Assembly (NCBI GenBank): GCA_024643945.1
Contig: JAHELX010000321.1
Coordinates: forward strand, 1 to 7,144
Direction of reading: 5' to 3'
Length of the DNA: 7,144 bases
Origin: Anaerolineales bacterium
GTDB taxonomy: Bacteria; Chloroflexota; Anaerolineae; 4572-78; NAK82
Positions 1-5,603 of this stretch are shown one piece after another. Under the pieces are notes generated by a model. That model was not told the origin of the DNA and did no database searches. It saw nothing but the letters and a program-made list of their open reading frames with translations. The number at the start of each line of letters is the position of its first letter. Within the stretch, counting starts at the first letter, position 1. The translations under genes and the position numbers were made by a program.

Positions 1-1419
1 GGCCTGGTTGGTGAATGCCTGGAGAAGCGCTATCTCGCCTGGTGTGAAGCGTGGCTTCTGAGCCGTGTGGACAAGCATCAGCCCGGTAACTTCGTTCTGG
101 GCGATGAGGGGTACGCGCAGTCCGGCTCGCAGCGATATACCTTCCACGTCCGGGTGGCGAGAGGGCACGCCGGGCGGCCAGGCATCGAAAGGTGCCGGTT
201 CAGAGCCAATGGGATCCGGCCCGCCAGGGTCGACACTGAACAACGAGGTCGAGTCTACCTGCTGGTGGATCAATTCTGGATTCCAGCCACTGACAGCCAG
301 CACCTCAGCGCGGCCGTCGGGTCGCAGAAAGTACAGGATTGCCCTGTCGGCGCCACAGAGGTCGCAGGCGTGGCGACAGATACGGGCTGTCAGATCGGCC
401 AGTTCCGTTGAGGTAGCCAGGATCAGGCCGATGTCCTGGAGTGAGATCAGCGCTTCAGTCCGCTGCTGGAGCACCCGGTTGGCGACCTCCAGTTCGACCA
501 GCTTGCGCTTCAGGGTGGCATTGGCATCGGCCAGGGCGTGTTCACTGCTGCTCAGTAAGCTGTAGGTGCGATGAAGTTGGTCAAAATCGAGCCTGATAAC
601 GTCGTCCAGTGATACATAGCCCAGTGCTGCCAGGTGTAACACGTACTCCTCCAGCGGAAGCAGACTGGGTTGCTCGAACAACGTGGATGGATCGGCGCTT
701 GCCCGAAAGATGTCGAAGGCAGCCACGTCACCTTTCCGACCGGTATGGTTGCAGTCGTCGCAGCCGGCTGCCCGGAAGAAGGTTCCATCCAGGGGCAGGG
801 CAGGGTAACGAAGACGCAGCTCAGCCAGCCATGCAGGGTTCGGCAGCTCCGGCTCTTTGCAGGTCGGGCAGAGCGTTGCCAGGCGTTGGATGGCGACGAC
901 CCAGGCCAGGCCGGCCAGTCGCTCGCGTGGCACTCCCAGATCCAGCAGATGGTGGGCAATGTCGGCGCCGCAGAAAACGGTATCCATCTGTGATAGGACA
1001 CGCAGCCCGCTTTGAGCCGCTTCGAGCGCAGACGGCGCGCTCTGGGCGTCCAGGCGATCAATCACCAGCAAACCGGGTTGGCGGCGGGCGGCAGCCGCGA
1101 TTTCGTCGGCGTAAGTGGCAGGCGGTTTGACCAACGCCAGTTCGGTCCGTTGCCGGAGTTGTCTGGAAATGCGGACCGTGTCTTTGGTCTCGGCGACCAC
1201 GATGGCCTTAACCCGGCGGTCAGCAGCCAACATATGACGCATCAAGATGCGGAAGATGGCTGACCGACCGCTAGGCAGGAAGCCGGCAGTTGCAGCCGGT
1301 ACGGCCAGTGGACGCGGATCGAGTCCGGCGACAACACCAAGGCCCGGACCGTCGGCGAGTATTTGCTCCACCAGCGCGTCTATCTGCGGCAGATGGAAGA
1401 AATCTTTGAGCTCAAGCAT
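1..1419 (-). CDS. Degenerate GspE/PilB-like ATPase domain fused to a GAF domain (C-terminus cut by window edge)
   Basis: The reverse strand is open without a stop for exactly 473 codons from ATG at 1419 down to base 1. Residues about 1-245 follow the C-terminal half of type II secretion/type IV pilus ATPases. They show a Walker A-like area (GLGVVAGLDPRPLA at 27-40, then GFLPSGRS at 46-53), a Walker B-like LLVIDRLD (117-124), AAQSGLRVLSQMDT (134-147) where the family has AAxTGHLVxxTLHT, IQRLATLCPTC (177-187) and GCDDCNHTGRKGD (219-231). The tetracysteine pair C184/C187 and C220/C223 is intact, but the P-loop lysine, the Walker B glutamate and the TGH histidine are not seen, so ATP hydrolysis is doubtful. 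Residues about 285-325 are a heptad-like, charged coiled coil, and 325-473 form a GAF domain (ISLQDIGLILATSTELADL, then LRAGLRVPLIAQNEVTGLMLV). A regulatory or scaffold role is inferred; the ligand is unknown. The only ATG after the upstream stop is 1419, with AGGA eight bases before it. More domains may lie beyond the edge. Confidence 0.82.
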   Translation of the reverse strand, partial: MLELKDFFHLPQIDALVEQILADGPGLGVVAGLDPRPLAVPAATAGFLPSGRSAIFRILMRHMLAADRRVKAIVVAETKDTVRISRQLRQRTELALVKPPATYADEIAAAARRQPGLLVIDRLDAQSAPSALEAAQSGLRVLSQMDTVFCGADIAHHLLDLGVPRERLAGLAWVVAIQRLATLCPTCKEPELPNPAWLAELRLRYPALPLDGTFFRAAGCDDCNHTGRKGDVAAFDIFRASADPSTLFEQPSLLPLEEYVLHLAALGYVSLDDVIRLDFDQLHRTYSLLSSSEHALADANATLKRKLVELEVANRVLQQRTEALISLQDIGLILATSTELADLTARICRHACDLCGADRAILYFLRPDGRAEVLAVSGWNPELIHQQVDSTSLFSVDPGGPDPIGSEPAPFDAWPPGVPSRHPDVEGISLRAGLRVPLIAQNEVTGLMLVHTAQKPRFTPGEIALLQAFTNQA

Positions 1420-1439
1420 CAGACGATTCCTACCATCGC

Positions 1440-1468
1440 ATTATAGGGAAAGAGAACGCGCAGGTCAA
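1440..1468 (-). promoter_or_regulatory. Promoter of the leftward ATPase/GAF gene
   Basis: On the reverse strand, TTGACC (1468-1463) is followed after 17 bp by a perfect TATAAT (1445-1440). This is a near-consensus housekeeping sigma promoter. Transcription would begin near 1433, leaving a leader of roughly 14 bases that contains the AGGA ribosome-binding site before the ATG at 1419. The match is read directly from sequence; activity is inferred. Confidence 0.7.
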
Positions 1469-1495
1469 ACATTGGGTCTTTTGGGCAACAATGTT
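1468..1495. promoter_or_regulatory. Inverted repeat AACATTG-N14-CAATGTT beside the leftward promoter
   Basis: Perfect 7-bp arms lie at 1468-1474 and 1489-1495. Their centres are 21 bp apart, about two helical turns, so a dimeric protein could contact both from one face of the DNA. The left arm abuts the -35 box of the leftward promoter. It could be an operator or activator site; no regulator can be assigned, and an arm of this length in AT-rich DNA can arise by chance. Confidence 0.35.
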
Positions 1496-1519
1496 CCACT
1501 GCATACCGAACCTTAAAAC

Positions 1520-1540
1520 TTTGTTCAAGCCATTGACAAA
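1520..1540. promoter_or_regulatory. Imperfect dyad overlapping the -35 box of the ROK promoter
   Basis: TTTGTTCAA (1520-1528) and TTGACAAA (1533-1540) are inverted copies except for one extra T in the left arm, around a GCCA centre. The right arm contains the TTGACA -35 box. It may be a second regulatory site next to the 1545-1560 operator, or merely a by-product of the promoter sequence. Confidence 0.25.
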
Positions 1541-1561
1541 CCACTAGTATTGTGATACTAT
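1533..1561 (+). promoter_or_regulatory. Promoter of the ROK regulator and sugar-transport operon
   Basis: A perfect TTGACA (1533-1538) is followed by 17 bp and TACTAT (1556-1561). The sequence before the -10 box reads TGA, giving an extended TGn -10 element that would compensate for the two mismatches. The start point is expected near A1568, giving a leader of about 43 bases. No other convincing promoter is seen before 6520, so this one probably drives the ROK, binding-protein and permease genes together. Confidence 0.72.
1545..1560. promoter_or_regulatory. Probable ROK operator, palindrome TAGTAT-TGTG-ATACTA
   Basis: Two perfect 6-bp arms (1545-1550 and 1555-1560) flank TGTG, and the flanking A1543/T1562 also pair. 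The palindrome covers the extended -10 element of the rightward promoter, the classical place for repression. ROK repressors such as NagC, Mlc and XylR bind AT-rich palindromes of about 20 bp, so self-repression relieved by a sugar is the natural reading. No second copy of the site was noticed elsewhere in the window. Confidence 0.55.
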
Positions 1562-1610
1562 TCACTTAGATTTTCCACCCTCAGTACCCAATTTTTCCCC
1601 TTACAAGACG

Positions 1611-2903
1611 ATGTCTAAGCAAAAAGAGCTGGCTTTGGCCCCCAACTTAATGCGGGAACTAAACAAAAGCCTCGTTCTAAAGGTGATACGAGAAGAACGA
1701 CCCATTTCGCGCGCCGAGATCGCCAAGCGGACGCGACTGAGCCGCTCGACCGTTTCTGCCATTGTTGACAAATTGCTCGAAAGCGAGTTCATTCGCGAGC
1801 AGGGAGTTGGGAAATCGCGGGGAGGTAGGCGCCCGATTCTGCTGGATTTCAACCCCAGGGCAGGATTTGTCGTCGGGCTTGACATAGGGGCTACCCATCT
1901 GCTGGCTGTGGTGGCTGACCTGCAAGCTACGCTCTTGGTAACCCTCGAAGAACCTTTTTCGATTGAGGTTGGCCCGGAGAAGGGACTGGCGCAGGCGGCG
2001 CACATCGTGGAGACAGCCTTAGAGCAGGCTAATATCTCACGGCCTCGTGTCCTTGGTGTGGGCGTGGCGGTTCCGGGACCGGTTGACTACGCAGCGGGAA
2101 TGGTCGTGTCGCCCCCTATTATGCCAGGCTGGGACCGGGTGCCCATCCGCGACCGGCTGCAAGAGGCATTGGGCCTGCCAGTTTACCTGGACAACGATGC
2201 CAACCTGGGAGCTTTGGGTGAGTATGCCTACGGAGCCGGTAAGAATGTGTCGAATCTGGCTTACATCAAGATCGGTACCGGCATCGGGTGCGGACTGATT
2301 GTTGATGGTCGAATCTACCGCGGGCAGCGGGGCTATGCCGGCGAGATAGGACACCTGACGATCGACGAAAACGGTCCTCCGTGCCGTTGCGGGAGCTTCG
2401 GCTGCCTGGAGAGCATGGCCAGCGCCGAAGCCATTGTGCGCCGGGCCGAGATGGCTATGCAAGCAGGACAACAGACCAGTCTGAGTCTGCACCGGCGCTT
2501 GACGGCTACTGACATAGCGCGGGCGGCGCGAGAACGGGATGCGTTAAGTCAGCAGCTCTTCGAGGAGGCAGGCCGCCACATCGGCGTGGCATTGGCCGGC
2601 CTCATCAACCTCTTCAACCCAGGACGGGTTATCGTCGGCGTCGGCGCGGACGAAACCAGCGAATTGCTGTTAGACCCAGTGCAACGCACCGTGGGAGCAC
2701 GCGCTATGGCTGGTTCCCTCGCCGATACCCGCATCGTGCCCGCCCAATTGAGACGCGAAGCTGTCGCCGCAGGAGCTGTCGCCTTGGTGCTCGAGCAAAC
2801 ATTTCGCAACCCGGTTACCGCTCTGGCCCAGGGCAACTGGAGTGACTTGTATAGAGAGGGGGTGATGCGCAAGGAAACAGATACACCTATGCTGGAAAGG
2901 TAA
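1611..2903 (+). CDS. ROK-family sugar-responsive transcriptional regulator
   Basis: This 430-residue protein has the size and layout of full ROK repressors (NagC/Mlc/XylR type). Residues 17-65 form a winged helix-turn-helix (ISRAEIAKRTRLSRSTVSAIV at 32-52, with the wing running on to GRRP at 72-75). The sugar-kinase-like fold follows: phosphate motif DIGATH (91-96), VAVPGPVD (152-159), LDNDAN (193-198) with the catalytic-type Asp196, EIGH (245-248), and the zinc motif H248, C258, C260 and C265 in CRCGSFGCLE. The ROK C-terminal signature is INLFNPGRVIVGVG (332-345). Sugar-binding residues are kept, so it should bind a hexose or related effector. It is the first gene of the transport operon and is preceded by a dyad on its promoter, which suggests local, self-regulated control. 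The chosen ATG at 1611 has no good Shine-Dalgarno sequence, and Met14 at 1650 is no better placed, so low translation of the repressor is plausible. Confidence 0.93.
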   Translation: MSKQKELALAPNLMRELNKSLVLKVIREERPISRAEIAKRTRLSRSTVSAIVDKLLESEFIREQGVGKSRGGRRPILLDFNPRAGFVVGLDIGATHLLAVVADLQATLLVTLEEPFSIEVGPEKGLAQAAHIVETALEQANISRPRVLGVGVAVPGPVDYAAGMVVSPPIMPGWDRVPIRDRLQEALGLPVYLDNDANLGALGEYAYGAGKNVSNLAYIKIGTGIGCGLIVDGRIYRGQRGYAGEIGHLTIDENGPPCRCGSFGCLESMASAEAIVRRAEMAMQAGQQTSLSLHRRLTATDIARAARERDALSQQLFEEAGRHIGVALAGLINLFNPGRVIVGVGADETSELLLDPVQRTVGARAMAGSLADTRIVPAQLRREAVAAGAVALVLEQTFRNPVTALAQGNWSDLYREGVMRKETDTPMLER

Positions 2904-2950
2904 CTTGATCGTCGTGCAAAATCTGTAACCGCGTGGGAGGAGAATTCAAA

Positions 2951-4309
2951 ATGAAGAAGAAGCTGTTTGCAATCCTGGCCTTGATGGCCGTGGTGTCTAT
3001 GTTGGCTGCCCAATGCGCGGCCCCAGCGACACCCGAGAAGGTGGTCGAGAAGGTGATCGAGACAGTGGTCGTCAAAGAGACTGTCCCGGTCGAGAAGGAG
3101 GTGGTGGTCACTAAAGAAGTCGAGAAGCAAGTGGTGGTCACCAAAGAGGTGATGGTCCAGGCGGAGCCGGTGACCATCGTCCTCTGGACCAAGGAAGGCG
3201 AAGCTGATGGCGGCCTGCAATACGTCCAATCCCTGGCCGACGCCTACATGGCCGTTCAACCCAACGTCACCATTGAGGTCGTGAAGAAAGCAACTGTAGA
3301 AGAACTGCGCGAGGACTTCCTCACCGCAGGCCTGGCCGGTAGCCTGCCCGACCTGTTGTGGACGGTCAATGACCACGCTGGCCCCTTCACCGACGCTGAA
3401 TTGATTATGCCGGTGGACGACCTGTTCGACCTGAGTAAGTACGTCGATGCAGCCCTGGCCGCCGTCCAGTTGAAGGACAAGACCTGGGGCGTGCCGATCT
3501 CCAACGGCAACCATCTCATGCTCCTCTATAACAAGGACCTGGTCGAGACCCCCCCGGCCAACACCGACGAACTGATCGAAATGGGGCAGAATCTGACCAC
3601 GGGTGACCAGTATGGCCTGGTTTACAACCAGACCGAGCCCTTCTGGCTGGTGCCCTGGCTGGGTGGCTTCAAGGGCAAGGTCTTCGCCGACGACGGCGTG
3701 ACTCCCACCCTCAACACGCCAGAGATGGTGGCCACACTTCAGTTCCTATACGACATGAAGTACAAGACCCCCATCATCCCGGCAGAGAGCGACTATAACG
3801 GGGCCGACACCCTCTTCAAGGAGGGCAAGGCGGCCATGATCATCAACGGCGACTGGTCGTTAGGTGGTTACCAGGAGGCTGGCCTCAACTTTGGCGTAGC
3901 CCGCATTCCCCTGGTCAGCGCCACCGACGAATGGCCGCATCCCTACACCAGTGGTGTCTACTTCATGCTGCCTGAGGGCCTGGAAGGAGCTAAGCTGGAA
4001 GCGGTGAAAGACTTCGTCACCTTTGCCACCAGTCCCACCAACCAGGCACTGCAAATCGCCAAGCTTAAGCGACTGCCGGGGCTCAAAGCTGCCCTGGACG
4101 ATCCGCTCATCACCCAAGACCCGATCCTCAAGGACTCGGCTGACCAGATGGTTGTGGGCACCCCCATGCCCACCGTCAGCGAGATGCGCTGCAACTGGGA
4201 CGCCATGAAGCCTGAAATGCAAGCCGTGCTGGCCGACAGCAAGACCCCCGAAGATGCGGCAGCGGCTATGCAACAAGCGGCCGAGACCTGCATCTCTAAG
4301 CTCGAATAG
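2951..4309 (+). CDS. CUT1 ABC transporter sugar-binding lipoprotein (MalE-like)
   Basis: The 452-residue protein begins at ATG 2951, eight bases after GGGAGGAG; the in-frame GTG at 2933 lies just before this site and is not the start. Residues 1-21 are a signal peptide (KKK, then a hydrophobic core), and LAAQC puts the likely lipidated Cys at 22, with an unusual Gln at -1. Residues 29-68 are a Val/Lys/Glu tether with repeated VVVTKEV (51-57, 61-67). The binding-protein fold follows from about 72, with NHLMLLYNKDL (187-197), FKEGKAAMIINGDWS (289-303, the MalE-type signature) and TPMPTVSEM (404-412). Cys414 and Cys447 could form a disulfide. The protein should capture an oligosaccharide or glycoside outside the membrane and hand it to the two permeases downstream. 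The exact sugar cannot be read from sequence. The gene sits 47 bases after the ROK gene and is probably co-transcribed with it. Confidence 0.94.
   Translation: MKKKLFAILALMAVVSMLAAQCAAPATPEKVVEKVIETVVVKETVPVEKEVVVTKEVEKQVVVTKEVMVQAEPVTIVLWTKEGEADGGLQYVQSLADAYMAVQPNVTIEVVKKATVEELREDFLTAGLAGSLPDLLWTVNDHAGPFTDAELIMPVDDLFDLSKYVDAALAAVQLKDKTWGVPISNGNHLMLLYNKDLVETPPANTDELIEMGQNLTTGDQYGLVYNQTEPFWLVPWLGGFKGKVFADDGVTPTLNTPEMVATLQFLYDMKYKTPIIPAESDYNGADTLFKEGKAAMIINGDWSLGGYQEAGLNFGVARIPLVSATDEWPHPYTSGVYFMLPEGLEGAKLEAVKDFVTFATSPTNQALQIAKLKRLPGLKAALDDPLITQDPILKDSADQMVVGTPMPTVSEMRCNWDAMKPEMQAVLADSKTPEDAAAAMQQAAETCISKLE
3101..3150 (+). repeat. Two in-frame 20-bp repeats within the lipoprotein tether
   Basis: Copies at 3101-3120 and 3131-3150 match at 18 of 20 bases and both encode VVVTKEV, with a period of 30 bp (10 residues). 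They form the clearest part of a longer degenerate Val-Val/Lys-Glu tract. The length of such a tract could change by slippage without breaking the frame. Confidence 0.7.
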
Positions 4310-4319
4310 TTGTGTCGAC

Positions 4320-4353
4320 ACCAGGCGAGGAAGGATATCCTTTCTCGCCTGGT
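4320..4353 (+). promoter_or_regulatory. Long perfect hairpin between binding-protein and permease genes
   Basis: ACCAGGCGAG (4320-4329) pairs with CTCGCCTGGT (4344-4353); G4330 and T4343 make a wobble pair; and the core AAGGATATCCTT (4331-4342) is self-complementary. All 34 bases are symmetric. No run of T follows, so it does not look like a complete intrinsic terminator. As known for malE-malF in E. coli, a structure here would shield the upstream message from 3' exonucleases and lower permease output relative to binding protein. That role is inferred. Confidence 0.7.
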
Positions 4354-4371
4354 TCCTTATACTGGTAAGGA
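4354..4371 (+). promoter_or_regulatory. Small hairpin covering the ribosome-binding site of the first permease gene
   Basis: TCCTTA (4354-4359) can pair with TAAGGA (4366-4371) across the loop TACTGG. The right arm contains most of the strong Shine-Dalgarno sequence AAGGAGG (4367-4373) used by the ATG at 4380. Folding would hide the site and reduce initiation. The stem is only six pairs, so the effect may be modest. Confidence 0.45.
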
Positions 4372-4379
4372 GGACACAG

Positions 4380-5603
4380 ATGAAGTTTTTAACGTTAGAG
4401 GTCATATCGCGCAGCCTGGGGGAAGTGGGTAGTACTGTCCTCTACATTGCCTTTGGCACTGTGCTCCTTGAACTCCTGGTGTTCTTCTTTTGGGGCCCTT
4501 TGGGCATTTTCAGCCGGAGCATTGATCGTGGGCTCAAATTCTTGGGGAATCCAGTTCGTCACCTGCTATCCACCCTGCTCCTCATCGGCGTAGTCATCTT
4601 TGCAGTAGGCGCTACCAGCGTAGGACAGTTACAATCGCCTTTTGCGCCCTATTGGCCACTGGCTGCCCCGGCCTTCCTGGCTGGGGTATTTGTGTCGCCC
4701 AACGCCCTCACTATGTTTCGCCGGCCATTTCGCCTGCCTTACATGCTGCTGACCCCGGCGATTGTGGGATTGCTGCTCCTGGTGGTATATCCTTTGCTGT
4801 GGGAAGTGAACGTGTCGTTCACCAACCTCAGCCCCAAGCACTTCAAGTCGCCGGATTTTATGGGCCTCAAGAATTACGTTGACGTTTTCACCCAGCCGGT
4901 GTTGAAACAGGTGACCTTCGTCCCGCTCTTCCTGCGTACGGTGCTCTGGACGGGGGTCAACGTTTTATTCCACGTCACTGGGGGTATGGCCCTGGCTTTG
5001 TTGCTGAACCGCCCCCTGCGCTTCAAGGGCCTCTATCGCGCGTTCCTGGTCCTTCCCTGGGCCATCCCTCAGGTAATTGCGGCGCTGGCCTGGCGGGGCG
5101 AATTTCATTTTGAGTATGGATTCCTTAACATTATGTTACGGCAACTGGGGATGGCCCCCATTCAATGGAAGACTGAGCCCACCTGGAATTTCGTGGCTAT
5201 GTGCATCACCAATATCTGGTTGGGCATCCCGTTTATGATGGTCATCATCCTGGGCGGCTTACAAAGCATCGCTGGCGAATACTACGAAGCTGCTGAAATC
5301 GACGGAGCTTCGGGCTGGCAGCAATTCCGCAACATCACCCTCCCCCTCCTGCAGCCCGTCCTGACGCCAGCCATCATCCTGGGCGTCATCTGGACCTGGA
5401 ACAATTTCAACGTGCCCTTTTTTATCAACGAGAATGAGTTGGAAACCAGCGACACCCTGGTGACAGCGCTCTTCCGTTCGGCGTTCCAGTATTTTAACCT
5501 GGGCGACGCAGCCGCCTTTGCCTTTGTGCTCTTTGGTATCTTGCTGGTCTTCTCTATCGTCTACATCCGGGCCTCCGGTGGTTTGCGAGGAGTGTACGAA
5601 TGA
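4380..5603 (+). CDS. CUT1 ABC transporter permease, MalF-like, with extra N-terminal membrane segments
   Basis: The 407-residue membrane protein starts at ATG 4380, six bases after AAGGAGG; the open frame continues upstream into the binding-protein gene, but without a comparable site. Hydrophobic segments are seen at about 17-37, 62-82, 90-107, 118-141, 183-210, 219-240, 269-293, 325-345 and 377-397. The last six form the usual permease core. The EAA loop that docks with the transporter ATPase is EYYEAAEIDGASGWQQF (300-316) followed by ITLPLL (319-324). It should form the translocation channel with the next gene product. The first roughly 115 residues, with three segments, exceed the common CUT1 permease of about 300 residues. 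E. coli MalF also has an N-terminal extension, but its large periplasmic P2 domain is not present here. Sugar specificity is not readable. Confidence 0.93.
   Translation: MKFLTLEVISRSLGEVGSTVLYIAFGTVLLELLVFFFWGPLGIFSRSIDRGLKFLGNPVRHLLSTLLLIGVVIFAVGATSVGQLQSPFAPYWPLAAPAFLAGVFVSPNALTMFRRPFRLPYMLLTPAIVGLLLLVVYPLLWEVNVSFTNLSPKHFKSPDFMGLKNYVDVFTQPVLKQVTFVPLFLRTVLWTGVNVLFHVTGGMALALLLNRPLRFKGLYRAFLVLPWAIPQVIAALAWRGEFHFEYGFLNIMLRQLGMAPIQWKTEPTWNFVAMCITNIWLGIPFMMVIILGGLQSIAGEYYEAAEIDGASGWQQFRNITLPLLQPVLTPAIILGVIWTWNNFNVPFFINENELETSDTLVTALFRSAFQYFNLGDAAAFAFVLFGILLVFSIVYIRASGGLRGVYE

Noticed and set aside
552..1061. Open frame of 169 codons on the minus strand
   Set aside because: It lies in a different frame from the ATPase/GAF gene on the same strand, has tryptophan-rich, compositionally odd protein, and no family pattern. 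The other frame shows clear GspE and GAF motifs.
65..1263. Several plus-strand open frames opposite the ATPase/GAF gene
   Set aside because: Their translations are Arg/Ser/Pro-rich with no recognisable motifs, and they oppose a well-supported gene.
2905..2929. TTGATC/TGTAAC as a separate promoter for the binding-protein gene
   Set aside because: The spacing is only 13 bp and the -10 match is poor; co-transcription from 1533-1561 is simpler.
2933..2950. GTG at 2933 as start of the binding protein
   Set aside because: The GTG overlaps the GGGAGGAG ribosome-binding site itself, and starting at ATG 2951 gives a normal lipoprotein signal peptide.
2549..3514. Minus-strand open frame of 321 codons spanning the ROK/binding-protein junction
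   Set aside because: The His/Asp-rich repeats are the antisense of the Val/Lys/Glu tether. It crosses two genuine genes and has no supporting motif.
4254..4379. Extended N-terminus for the MalF-like permease from ATG 4254
   Set aside because: It would overlap the binding-protein gene and run through the hairpin, whereas ATG 4380 has a strong, well-spaced Shine-Dalgarno sequence.
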